DNA of 64,000 bases from Kiritimatiellia bacterium. Lineage in GTDB: Bacteria; Verrucomicrobiota; Kiritimatiellia; JAAZAB01. Position numbers and translations under genes: made by a program. Positions 52,072-60,373 of this stretch are shown in pieces. Position 1 is the stretch's first letter; each line of letters begins with the position of its first letter. Under the pieces are notes generated by a model that made no database searches, was not told the origin of the DNA, and was given only the letters and a program-made list of their open reading frames with translations. The stretch is from assembly GCA_028718125.1 (NCBI GenBank), contig JAQUMN010000007.1, positions 1-64,000 of the forward strand. Direction: 5' to 3'.

Positions 52072-53790
52072 TCACGTTTCCAGATGTGTGCGCTCCAGCA
52101 TCTTGTGCAGCTTGGTGATGATCTGCTTTTCCTCTTTTTCGTTGAGCGCCAGGATTTCGCGCAGGCCCAACGCCAGGTGGGGCAGGTACATTTCGATGTA
52201 ATTCTTTTTGCGCTCCAGCTCGGCCTGCCGCCGGCGCCGGCTCAGAAATACGGAGAGCCTCCGGCCGCACTCCTGGAGCGCAAAGGTCATTTCGCGGATG
52301 ATCTCCGGGTAATGGGCGATGGCTTCCTTGCTTTCGCTGGTGAACGGCACCCACACGCTGGCAATATGGATCAGGATGACCACGGGACCCAGCGGCACGG
52401 CGTCGCGCGGTTGGGCCAGGCCGTAGCTCTTCCAGTTGACGCCGGTCACGGCCTTGATCATAGCACAGGCTCCGCCCATGTAGAGGAGCGGCACCTTGTT
52501 GGCAAACCGCAGGACCCGCGCGGGTTCTTCGGCGGAAACTTCCTTAGACGCGTCCGGCCTAGCATAGGCGATGCCGACTTCAACCTGGAACGGATTGCCG
52601 CGATAGACTTCCGGACTGCGCGTGGCTGCCGTATAAAAATCAGCAGCAATCTCCTTCTTGAGTCCGGCCAAAATCTGCTCCTCGCCGATGGGTGAAAGGC
52701 AATCTGTCGGCGGACGCATCAGCTTGGCCTCGCCGATGGCCTTGAAGAGGGCCTCGCTTTCGCGGTGCGCAATGTGGGTTGGTCGCGCCTTGGGATCCAA
52801 AGCGGCCCGTTGACAGATTTCCACCGCGGCACGGTCGCTGACGCGCGAAAAGTCATTTGAAAGCGCTGACTTGAGCGTCTTGGCCGTAGTATCCTTCAGC
52901 ATCTGCATCAGCATACCCAGCTCAACGCCGTGGGGATGCGGCTTGATTTCCTGGGGCTGTTTCGGCAGATCGCGGGTACCGCGTTCAAAGGTGATCCAGG
53001 CGGCGTCCATCGGTTTTTTGTCGGCAGAGGGCGTTTGCGCCCCTTGACTCTTGTCGCTGCCATTCGCAGCACTATTCGCCTCGAGCAAAGCAATGCGGTA
53101 ATGCATGCACAGGTGCGGATTCACAATCGCGCATTGTTTGATATATTCATCCGCCGAAAGTTTACCGCGGATATAGGCAGCCTCCATTTCGATGGAAACA
53201 CAAGTGCCGTGCGCATATTCCTTGCTCAGTTGCGCCATGCCATCTTTGTCGGTCGTAAAAAACTGGGGGTGCCAGGACAGTTCCTCGTCCTTCAGGATCG
53301 TGGGCTTATTGGAGCGCGTATCGATCTGGACTTCGATATGATGGGCGACCTTACTGCTTTTGATCTTGGACTGAATAATCGTGGAAGTCCCCGTGGTCAA
53401 CTGGCCATACATGCCGGCCGCGCTGATGCCGATTCCCTGCTGGCCGCGCGACATGCGCAGGCGATGGAACTTGGATCCGTAGAGCAGCTTGGCAAAAATC
53501 TTGGGGATCTGGGCGCGAACAATTCCCGGGCCGTTATCCAGGATCGTAACGCGGAAACGGCGCACGCCGGTTTGCGTTATTTCCACGCTGATTTCGGGCA
53601 AAATGCCGGCCTCGTCGCAGGCATCCAGCGAATTGTCCACCGCCTCCTTGACAGCCGTGAGCAAAGCTTTGCGCGGATTATCGAAACCGAGCAGATGGCG
53701 ATTTTTCAGGAAAAACTCGGAGACGGAGATTTCCCTCTGGCTATGGGCCATGCTTTCGGCTGTGGCCAGGGACTGCTTTGAACGAGCCAT
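52072..53790 (-). CDS. top6B: DNA topoisomerase VI subunit B
   Basis: 572 residues, encoded upstream of top6A on the same strand with a 122-base gap, the usual order in archaea. The GHKL ATPase has the N-box [12 protein letters not shown] (49-60), DNGPGI (85-90) and [17 protein letters not shown] (G2 box near 116). The transducer domain has [21 protein letters not shown] Ser/Ala/Asp-rich insert at 245-270 sits before the H2TH-like region. The C-terminus is a charged helix. It binds ATP to gate the A subunit. Whether gyrase is also present cannot be told here. Confidence 0.95.
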   Translation of the reverse strand: MARSKQSLATAESMAHSQREISVSEFFLKNRHLLGFDNPRKALLTAVKEAVDNSLDACDEAGILPEISVEITQTGVRRFRVTILDNGPGIVRAQIPKIFAKLLYGSKFHRLRMSRGQQGIGISAAGMYGQLTTGTSTIIQSKIKSSKVAHHIEVQIDTRSNKPTILKDEELSWHPQFFTTDKDGMAQLSKEYAHGTCVSIEMEAAYIRGKLSADEYIKQCAIVNPHLCMHYRIALLEANSAANGSDKSQGAQTPSADKKPMDAAWITFERGTRDLPKQPQEIKPHPHGVELGMLMQMLKDTTAKTLKSALSNDFSRVSDRAAVEICQRAALDPKARPTHIAHRESEALFKAIGEAKLMRPPTDCLSPIGEEQILAGLKKEIAADFYTAATRSPEVYRGNPFQVEVGIAYARPDASKEVSAEEPARVLRFANKVPLLYMGGACAMIKAVTGVNWKSYGLAQPRDAVPLGPVVILIHIASVWVPFTSESKEAIAHYPEIIREMTFALQECGRRLSVFLSRRRRQAELERKKNYIEMYLPHLALGLREILALNEKEEKQIITKLHKMLERTHLET

Positions 53791-53876
53791 AGAAGGAGTT
53801 CCTTAAAAAAATATGGGTGATTATGGCAACGCCGGTTATGAATGCAAGCCCGAATGTGAGTAATGTGTTCGGTGTT

Positions 53877-54038
53877 CAGGGCTGTGTCATCCATGCCAAA
53901 ACCAACGGCGTCGCGGAGCTCCGCCCTCCAATATCGCAAAAACATTGGCATCCATGGAGGGACAGCCTGCCCGCCATAGTCCGGCAGTTGCCGGACGAAG
54001 GAGGGAGCTCCCGCGAGACCGTTCTTGACGCAGCCCTG
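53877..54038 (-). mobile_element. 162-bp MITE-like family, copy C, with intact ends and 10-bp target duplication
   Basis: In opposite orientation to copies A and B. It has perfect 8-bp ends CAGGGCTG/CAGCCCTG within a 13-bp inverted repeat (CAGGGCTGTGTCA / TGACGCAGCCCTG, one mismatch). GTTCGGTGTT occurs immediately outside both ends (53867-53876 and 54039-54048), as expected for a target-site duplication. It has no coding capacity. It lies in the 427-base gap between the divergent top6B and infA genes; the remaining bases hold no other recognised feature. Confidence 0.85.
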
Positions 54039-54218
54039 GTTCGGTGTTCGGGAAATGCAGAACCGACAAACTTCAAGGTAACCGGCGATTATGGCCAACC
54101 GAACACCTGAACACCAAACACCCCCGCGTCATACCGAAAATAATACTTGTGTCAGCGTTTTATTTTGTTAGTGTAAACATCTATCGGTAAATGGATAGGC
54201 ATAAAGGATGCTTTGTAT

Positions 54219-54452
54219 ATGGCAGAACTTTCCAGTCCAAAAGAAGACATCATCCGTGTCGACGGTGTCGTGACCAAGGTATTGCCTTCAACGATGTACC
54301 GCGTGAAGCTTCAAACCGGCACCGAAATTCTGGCGCATATTTCCGGCAAAATGCGCATTCATTTCATAAAAATTTCTCCCGGAGATAAAGTCACGATCGA
54401 AGTTTCCCCCTACGATCTCTCCAAAGGCCGGATCGTCTTCCGGCAGAAGTAA
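54219..54452 (+). CDS. infA: Translation initiation factor IF-1
   Basis: 77 residues from the ATG at 54219, preceded by AAAGGATG. It is a single OB-fold (S1-like) domain: [65 protein letters not shown]. These match IF-1 closely, including the basic tract and the C-terminal RGRI-like element (KGRIVFR). It binds the ribosomal A site during initiation. It is alone here, not in a ribosomal-protein operon. An in-frame ATG six bases upstream is less well placed. Confidence 0.96.
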   Translation: MAELSSPKEDIIRVDGVVTKVLPSTMYRVKLQTGTEILAHISGKMRIHFIKISPGDKVTIEVSPYDLSKGRIVFRQK

Positions 54453-54573
54453 AGCAACTACTCACCACTGATTACACGGATGGTAGCCGCGCCCATGAGG
54501 ACGTGGATTCTTCCGACAGCCACGGCGTCATCGCTGCTACATGAAAACGGTTGCCGAAGGCCTAATTGTCCGG

Positions 54574-55410
54574 TCAGGTCAGACCGAATTTCCGCAAACA
54601 CGCCGCAAAATCTTCCGGGAGGGGCGCCCTGGCATGCACCGGCTCGCTGGTCACGGGATGACGAAAGGCCAGTTCATACGCATGGAGCATCTGGCGCCGG
54701 ACAGCGCGCTCCTGGGAACTCACTTCCCGGCGGGTGGCATACTGCTGGTCGCCAAGGAGCGGATGGCCGATGGCCACGAGGTGCCGGCGGATCTGGTGCG
54801 TTCGCCCGGTTTCAAGCTCAATCCACAGATGGCTGGCCAACCTGTTGGCGTCCAAGGTCCTTACCAGGGTACGGGCACTACGATGATCAATAGGGTGGGT
54901 AATCTCCTGTTCCCGCTCGGAGACGTGCCCGCTGACGATGGCGTGGTACATTTTGCGGATTCTATGCTGAACAAATAATGGCTTGATGAGCGCCTCGGCT
55001 TCCGACTTTTGGGCAAACAGGAGACAGCCGGACGTGTCTCGATCCAGCCGATGGACGGCCGTCAACGCGGGATTGCCCAACAGGCGACGCAGGCCGGACT
55101 CCAGACTTTGAGGTCCATTGGCCAGCAGGCCGGGCGGTTTGTTGGCAATGAGATAATCACCTTTCGCATATAACACCACATCCCGTGACACCACCGGTCC
55201 GGCGACCCAGCCTTCCTGTATTTCCACATGGTCGCCCGGATCCAGACGATGCCGGGCCATCCAGACACGTTGCCCGTTAACAAAAACACGGCGCGCATCC
55301 AGAAGCGCCTTGGCTTTGTGATTGGACAACTGGAGATGGGCGGCCAGGAAAGCCATCAGGGTCGAGCCATGGTCGGATAGCCGGACTTTGAGTTGGGTTT
55401 GAGTCGTCAT
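54574..55410 (-). CDS. RluA family RNA pseudouridine synthase
   Basis: 278 residues from the ATG at 55410 (AAGGGTG upstream). An S4-like N-terminal domain (LSDHGSTLMAFLAAHLQLSN, KALLDARRVFVNGQRV) precedes the catalytic domain. VHRLDRDTSGCLLFA carries the catalytic Asp123. ANKPPGLLAN, KMYHAIVSG, ETGRTHQIRRHLVAIGHPLLGD and LHAYELAFRHPVT complete the RluA-type signature. It modifies uridine in rRNA or tRNA; which site (RluC-, RluD- or TruC-like) cannot be decided. Single gene, followed by infA in the opposite direction. Confidence 0.95.
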   Translation of the reverse strand: MTTQTQLKVRLSDHGSTLMAFLAAHLQLSNHKAKALLDARRVFVNGQRVWMARHRLDPGDHVEIQEGWVAGPVVSRDVVLYAKGDYLIANKPPGLLANGPQSLESGLRRLLGNPALTAVHRLDRDTSGCLLFAQKSEAEALIKPLFVQHRIRKMYHAIVSGHVSEREQEITHPIDHRSARTLVRTLDANRLASHLWIELETGRTHQIRRHLVAIGHPLLGDQQYATRREVSSQERAVRRQMLHAYELAFRHPVTSEPVHARAPLPEDFAACLRKFGLT

Positions 55411-55490
55411 GTTATTCACCCTTGGGTTGGTGTTGGTAAATCGAGTTGATTTTTAAATTAATGCTTAGAAATTGTAAAATAATGCATATT

Positions 55491-55563
55491 CTGGATTCCC
55501 GTTTTCACGGGAATGACAGCACGGGCATGTGTATTGTCATTTCCGACTTGATCGGAAATCCAG
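55491..55563. repeat. REP-like palindromic element, copy 3
   Basis: CTGGATTCCCGTTTTCACGG and the complementary TTTCCGACTTGATCGGAAATCCAG arm with TGTCA ends form an imperfect inverted repeat like those at 9713 and 60203. It overlaps no gene and separates the pseudouridine synthase from the end of the MurU-AmgK-like gene. Confidence 0.7.
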
Positions 55564-55570
55564 TGTTATT

Positions 55571-57574
55571 TTATTGTCGCCTCTTGCGGCTAAATTTTTC
55601 CCGGATAGCCTGATAATGCCTCAGGGCCTCGTGGAGATTTGGGCAGGCGCCGGAGTGCGCAAGCGCCCGTTGCATCATCCGCAAACCAGGAGCAATATAG
55701 CTGCCAAACCAGGCGGTCTCCGGATTAGCGCTCAGACGCCCGAATGCGCCCAGCGCCTGGGCCAAGCGTTCAATGGCCGCCAGCCAGAATAGTTTTTCGG
55801 ACACCCGGTTTCCCCGGCTGACCAGTTGGTTATATGTGTCCAACAGTGTGCCGATGGTTGTGAGCGGCAATTCCACATAGGGGTCGCACAACAGAGAGGC
55901 CAGGTCATAGGCTGCGGCGCCGAACCGCATGCCCTGAAAATCAATGAAAAACGGGCGGCGTCCAACCCTGAGAATATTGCTCGCCTGTAAATCGCGGTGA
56001 ACCAATACGGTGGGCGTCTTCAGCAAATCGCCGGCCACCGTAGCCAATTCCTCCAATATCTTCCGTGTCGTCTTCGGCAATAAATTGAGATAGGGTTGTA
56101 GAAAGTGACGATTAAAAAACTCGCGTTCCCAGCGGTATAAATCATAGGAAAACGGCGCCACCATTACCAGGCGCCGGCGCCGGGCCGCCAATGCACCTTC
56201 CGTATGCCAGCGCGATACATGCGCCAGGATGTCGTGATAGAAATTCGTAAGCCGCGCCGGCGGCCAAATTTTGCTCAGGCTAAGCAAGGACTGGTCGCCC
56301 AAATCCTGCATGACAAAAAAATTCCTCCCTGGCATATCGAGGATAATTTCGGGCACCGGAAGCCCGATTGATTGCAGGAACCGGGCATGGCGCGTGTAGA
56401 GCGCATTTTCTTCGCGTTCCCGGCTGTAGCGCACCAGGATGACACGCCGGCCCTGGCTTTGAAGACGCGTGAAATGCCGCGCCGATCCACGCGGCTCGAA
56501 AGGAATGACCGTGGTTTCGCACGGCGGCCAGCGCAGGCTCTGCAGGGCCATGGCCAGAGGAATGTCGGTCTTGTTTCCGGATGTGGACAGCGAAAACACG
56601 GAACGCACCGCCACGCGCGGCACGCGGCCATGAACCTTGCAGCCCTTCCCGATAATGGCATGCTCCACAACCGCATCCGAAGCTACGCACGCATCATCCC
56701 ATATGACGGCATTAGCAATCCGCGCGCCCTTGCCGATGGAAACATTGCACCCGGCGGACATAAATCCGTTAAATCGAATCCGGCGGCGCCAAGATTGCAG
56801 AGCGCGCAGACCATCCGGAGCCAACAGACTGGCGCCTGATTTTCCGGCGACGGACGCATCCAGAATATCGCGATGGGCCTGCAGATAACCGTCCGGTGTG
56901 CCGATGTCGGCCCAATACGACTTTGCCACGCAGACGCCCGCAATCTTCCAGGCATTCGCCCAGGCCAGCTGATACGCCTGCACAATGGTTGAAGAACCTT
57001 TTGACGGAATGAACCCGAGAATGCGCGGCGACAATACCTGCAGGCCGCAGAATGTATAGGTGCCTTCGGTTCCCGGCCGGCTGCTCGAAAAATTGGTGAT
57101 CCGGCTGCCGGCCATTTCCACAGTGCGCGGGCCGTGTTCGGCGTTCAGCCAAAGCGCGGCCAGCACCCGGCTCCGGTGAAAGGCTGCTATCAACGGACGT
57201 GGATCCACATCCGCGGCAATATCGGCGTTGATCATCCAGAAGGGCTGCGTATCCAGGAACCAAGACGCCCGCTGCAAAACGCCGCCTGTGCCCAGGATGT
57301 CCGGTTCAAACGATAGGGCGACCCGGGGGCCGGGCGCCGGCCGCAAACGGACATAATCACAAATTGCGCCGGGCTGATGGTGCAGGTTGATCAACACGTC
57401 CGCGACACCCCAGCGTGCCAGCATGTCCAAAATATGCCCGAGTATTGGCTTGCCCCACAGCGGCATCATGGGCTTTGGGGTGTCTAAGCTCAAAGGGAGC
57501 ATACGGGTACCAAACCCGGCCGCCAGGATGACGGCTTTCCGGGGGAATGATATCGGCGTGCGTGTAGTTTTCAT
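55571..57574 (-). CDS. Bifunctional MurU-AmgK-like protein (sugar-1-phosphate nucleotidyltransferase + anomeric sugar kinase)
   Basis: 667 residues, two enzymes that are separate in Pseudomonas. Residues 13-240 are a nucleotidyltransferase: KAVILAAGFGTRMLPLSLDT, TPKPMMPLWGKPIL and WMINADIA. Residues 268-325 look like hexapeptide turns of a left-handed beta-helix. Residues 350-640 are a choline/aminoglycoside-kinase-like domain with VLVHRDLQASNILRVG (526-541) and FFIDFQGMRFG (543-551). AmgK phosphorylates MurNAc at C1 and MurU makes UDP-MurNAc, a peptidoglycan recycling shortcut. The fusion order is inverted relative to the reaction order. Substrate is inferred from the domain pairing. Confidence 0.88.
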   Translation of the reverse strand: MKTTRTPISFPRKAVILAAGFGTRMLPLSLDTPKPMMPLWGKPILGHILDMLARWGVADVLINLHHQPGAICDYVRLRPAPGPRVALSFEPDILGTGGVLQRASWFLDTQPFWMINADIAADVDPRPLIAAFHRSRVLAALWLNAEHGPRTVEMAGSRITNFSSSRPGTEGTYTFCGLQVLSPRILGFIPSKGSSTIVQAYQLAWANAWKIAGVCVAKSYWADIGTPDGYLQAHRDILDASVAGKSGASLLAPDGLRALQSWRRRIRFNGFMSAGCNVSIGKGARIANAVIWDDACVASDAVVEHAIIGKGCKVHGRVPRVAVRSVFSLSTSGNKTDIPLAMALQSLRWPPCETTVIPFEPRGSARHFTRLQSQGRRVILVRYSREREENALYTRHARFLQSIGLPVPEIILDMPGRNFFVMQDLGDQSLLSLSKIWPPARLTNFYHDILAHVSRWHTEGALAARRRRLVMVAPFSYDLYRWEREFFNRHFLQPYLNLLPKTTRKILEELATVAGDLLKTPTVLVHRDLQASNILRVGRRPFFIDFQGMRFGAAAYDLASLLCDPYVELPLTTIGTLLDTYNQLVSRGNRVSEKLFWLAAIERLAQALGAFGRLSANPETAWFGSYIAPGLRMMQRALAHSGACPNLHEALRHYQAIREKFSRKRRQ

Positions 57575-57699
57575 GACACACCGAACATACAGGCTTGCCG
57601 AATGAATGAAAAGTATTTATCGTTTAAATCACTTGGAGAAGTCGTGTAAATTAATTCCGGCAATCGATCTGTAAAATATTTGCGCGCTTTATTCGCGCG

Positions 57700-57890
57700 G
57701 CGACTGCGGCCGCGCGATGCAACCGCGGGGCAGATTGGGCCGAACGAAGCTCTAAAACGGGAACGCGTTAGATTGGTCCAAGTACAAGGCGTTGCGGGCG
57801 AGGACTGTACTTGTGTACGGACCGCCCGCAACAACGAAGCAGATGGACCAATATCACGCATGATCCGTTTTGCCCAATCCGCAACGCTTT
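57700..57890. repeat. Long imperfect inverted repeat
   Basis: GCAGATTGGGC / GCCCAATCCGC, TTGGTCC / GGACCAA and GTTGCGGGCG / CGCCCGCAAC are nested complementary pairs around a TGTACTTGTGTACG centre. The arms span about 190 bases. It fills the middle of the 358-base gap between the divergent MurU-AmgK and tsaB genes; bases 57575-57699 show nothing else. It resembles mobile palindromes of the ERIC type in shape, but not in sequence as far as I can tell. Confidence 0.6.
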
Positions 57891-57918
57891 GATTTAGTTA
57901 TGACATTAGCCGTATTAT
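57889..57918 (+). promoter_or_regulatory. Possible promoter for tsaB-psd-pssA
   Basis: TTGATT (57889-57894), an 18-base spacer and TATTAT (57913-57918) are a modest sigma-70 match 16 bases before the tsaB ATG. It would start a very short leader. Confidence 0.3.
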
Positions 57919-57933
57919 GCAAGACACACCATC

Positions 57934-58629
57934 ATGTTGATTTTATCCATGGATCAATCCACCGCGACCGGCAGCGCCGCCATTCTGGATAACCAGCGGG
58001 TAATAGCCGCACGGCAGTGGACCGAGACCCGCTTCCACCGGCAACTGCTGTTTCCCAGTCTGAAATCCATGCTGAACGAAGCTCAACTCGAACTTGGCGC
58101 CATTCAACTCTATGCTGTCGGGGTAGGGCCGGGATCCTACAGCGGTCTGCGGGTGACCTTGGCAGCAGCAACGGCCATGGCCCTTCCGGGCAAGACACCC
58201 GTCTATGGGCTTAGCAGCGCGGAAGCATTGGCCTGGCAGGCGGCGAAAGCCGCGCATGTGACGCATGTGCGCATTGTAGGTGATGCCCGCCGCGACCAGT
58301 GGTGGACACGTTGTTTCCGACGTGCGGGCGCAATCATGACGCCGGATGCCGATTGGGAACTGGTGCATCCCCGCACGTTCCAGGTCGGCGCGGCCGAAGC
58401 GGTGGCCACGCCGGATTGGACGCGGATTGGCAAACTTGTGCAGGCTACCGTTCCGCCCGCCATAACGCTGATTGCGTGCGCGCTCCTTCCGTATGCCGAG
58501 ACGCTTGGCCGCCTGGCGGCCGCGCGCATGGCGCAGGGCATCCCCTCGGAGCCGCTTGCGCCCATCTATTTGCATCCCGCCGTGCAACGTAAAACCGGGG
58601 ATTGTCAGGCGGCCAGCCATACTATATAG
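57934..58629 (+). CDS. tsaB: tRNA threonylcarbamoyladenosine biosynthesis protein TsaB
   Basis: 231 residues, an actin-like ASKHA fold protein. ILSMDQSTATGSAAIL is the first phosphate element, and YAVGVGPGSYSGLRVTLAAA is the TsaB/TsaD family signature. FHRQLLFPSLKSML is also characteristic. TsaB has no catalytic site of its own; it is the scaffold that binds TsaD in making t6A37 in tRNAs that read ANN codons. Length is typical. It is followed 47 bases later by psd. Confidence 0.94.
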   Translation: MLILSMDQSTATGSAAILDNQRVIAARQWTETRFHRQLLFPSLKSMLNEAQLELGAIQLYAVGVGPGSYSGLRVTLAAATAMALPGKTPVYGLSSAEALAWQAAKAAHVTHVRIVGDARRDQWWTRCFRRAGAIMTPDADWELVHPRTFQVGAAEAVATPDWTRIGKLVQATVPPAITLIACALLPYAETLGRLAAARMAQGIPSEPLAPIYLHPAVQRKTGDCQAASHTI

Positions 58630-58676
58630 TGTTTATTTCGTTGGTTATTATTCGCAGCAATTAATGGGAGTGATGC

Positions 58677-59342
58677 ATGTATATTCCGGTTGTCAAAGAA
58701 GTATTGCCGTTTTTTATCGGTTCCCTGGCCGTGTTCGGGTGCCTTGGCTTGATCTTCAGACGATTTCATTGGAAACGGACGGCCTTGACCTGTTTTGTCC
58801 TTGGCGTGATTGCGGCATGCTATATGCTCTTCTTCTTCCGTGATCCCCAGCGGATATCACCCTCGGATCCATCCGTAATTGTGGCCGGCGCCGATGGAGT
58901 GGTGATGAGCATCAAGGAAATTCAGGAAACCGAGTATCTCAAGACGGATGCCATACGGATCAGCATTTTCCTGAGCTTATTTGACGTGCACGTCAACCGC
59001 GCCCCCATCGAAGGCAGGATTGCATTCCTCGGGTATTTTCCCGGCAAACGCTACTTTACGTTTCAGGAGAAGTCTTCCGAATTCAACCAGCATAATTCGA
59101 TCCTGATCGAAGGTTTGCAGACCAGGTGCCTGGTCAACCAGATCGTCGGCCCGGTGGCCCGTCGCGTGGTTTACTGGCTGAAACTGGGCCAGATTGTTCA
59201 GAAAGGGGATCGTATCGGCATGATGAAGTTCGGGTCGCGCCTCGATATGGTCTTCCCAAAAGCCGATGTGGATGTGGTGGTTAAGCCGGGCGACCGGGTT
59301 CAGGCCGGGTTGACTGTGGTGGCCACCCGGAAACCAAAATAA
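58677..59342 (+). CDS. psd: Phosphatidylserine decarboxylase proenzyme (archaeal-type)
   Basis: 221 residues. The ATG at 58677 is preferred over an out-of-frame ATG at 58673; GGGAG lies upstream. Two hydrophobic helices (PFFIGSLAVFGCLGLIF, VLGVIAACYMLFFF) anchor the N-terminus. VVAGADGVVMSI, SLFDVHVNRAPIEG and RIGMMKFGSRLDM are the family landmarks. Self-cleavage within FGS (185-187) makes the pyruvoyl cofactor from Ser187. Short Psds of this kind pair with PssA, as here, to make phosphatidylethanolamine. Confidence 0.95.
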   Translation: MYIPVVKEVLPFFIGSLAVFGCLGLIFRRFHWKRTALTCFVLGVIAACYMLFFFRDPQRISPSDPSVIVAGADGVVMSIKEIQETEYLKTDAIRISIFLSLFDVHVNRAPIEGRIAFLGYFPGKRYFTFQEKSSEFNQHNSILIEGLQTRCLVNQIVGPVARRVVYWLKLGQIVQKGDRIGMMKFGSRLDMVFPKADVDVVVKPGDRVQAGLTVVATRKPK

Positions 59343-59355
59343 TAAATGAGGATTT

Positions 59356-60126
59356 ATGCCCACTAACTGGCGACAAATTATTCCTACGCTGTTTACTTTA
59401 GCCGCCATGCTGTGCGGTTTTTTCAGCATTCTGCTTGCGCTGGAAGGGACGCCCTACTATCTGCTTTCAGCCCAGTTCATCATGCTGGCCATGATCCTGG
59501 ACGGGATTGACGGCAAGGTAGCCCGCTTGCTCAAAGGCACAAGCGCCTTTGGCGCGGAGCTGGATACCTACGTGGACATGACGGCCTTCGGCCTGGCGCC
59601 GGCCATTCTTATCTACCAGGTGGCACTACAGCACCATAATGACTGGCGGATTGCCATGACCGCCGTAGTGGTGCTATCCGGAATGATCCGGTTGGCACGC
59701 TTCAAGGTTAAGGATCCGTTGCGCGGGCAAGGAGGCTATTGCGGACTGCCGATCACCGTGAGCGCCGGCTGGGTGGCAATTTTCGTTTTACTCAGTGAAA
59801 CGCGCACTTTCGGCGATTATTTCAGCTTGGGACAGGGACCGGTAGGCGTGATTTTCTTGCTGGGAGTCCTGGTTATGATTGTCCTGCAAGTGTCCAACGT
59901 GCCGTATCCCAAACCGACCAAACTGACCATAGTGTTCATTCCCAGTATCGTCCTGGTGGTCTTGCTTTTTGTTCGCAACATGAATATCGCCCCCATGGCA
60001 GCGCTCATTATCATGGTGGCCGGAGTAATTTACCTCGTATTGGGACCGCTTTATATGCATATGATCAAGTCGCGCGCGGCAAAATCGTGTTCCACAGGGC
60101 AAGCCCCGCTTGATGCCGCCAACTGA
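59356..60126 (+). CDS. pssA: CDP-diacylglycerol-serine O-phosphatidyltransferase
   Basis: 256 residues, 13 bases after psd, with GAGGATTT before the ATG. The CDP-alcohol phosphotransferase signature D-G-(x2)-A-R-(x8)-G-(x3)-D-(x3)-D appears as DGKVARLLKGTSAFGAELDT (52-71, with D49/D52 and D74 around it). About seven membrane helices follow. It makes phosphatidylserine, the substrate of the Psd encoded just upstream, so the two form a phosphatidylethanolamine pathway unit. The gene is followed by a repeat-bearing gap. Confidence 0.95.
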   Translation: MPTNWRQIIPTLFTLAAMLCGFFSILLALEGTPYYLLSAQFIMLAMILDGIDGKVARLLKGTSAFGAELDTYVDMTAFGLAPAILIYQVALQHHNDWRIAMTAVVVLSGMIRLARFKVKDPLRGQGGYCGLPITVSAGWVAIFVLLSETRTFGDYFSLGQGPVGVIFLLGVLVMIVLQVSNVPYPKPTKLTIVFIPSIVLVVLLFVRNMNIAPMAALIIMVAGVIYLVLGPLYMHMIKSRAAKSCSTGQAPLDAAN

Positions 60127-60202
60127 TTTTCTATACGATATTTCTCCGCCCCGGCGGATCCGCACAGGCGGAACCACGGATATCACGGATATGAAGAATG
60201 GT

Positions 60203-60276
60203 TGTCATTCCCGCGAAAGCGGGAATCCAGAATTAGGATAAATTAGTATCTGGATTCCATTTTCATGGGAATGACA
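60203..60276. repeat. REP-like palindromic element, copy 4
   Basis: TGTCATTCCCGCGAAAGCGG and a complementary arm ending CATGGGAATGACA make an imperfect 27-bp inverted repeat. Around it, CACGGATATCACGGAT and ATCCGTGTCATCCGTG form a second, outer inverted repeat (about 60174-60331). Same family as copies at 7994, 9713 and 55491. No gene is seen in 60127-60373. Confidence 0.75.
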
Positions 60277-60373
60277 CACGGAAATGAACCCTGATTGCGG
60301 ACTTGTCCACAGTATCCGTGTCATCCGTGTAATCAGTGGTAAGTGTTGTCTGATTTTTAAGCAAGGAACGATT

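Noticed and set aside
53706-54110. Open frames on both strands across the 162-bp repeat
   Set aside because: The same peptide recurs wherever the repeat occurs, and the frames run into unrelated flanks; the repeat has open frames by composition.
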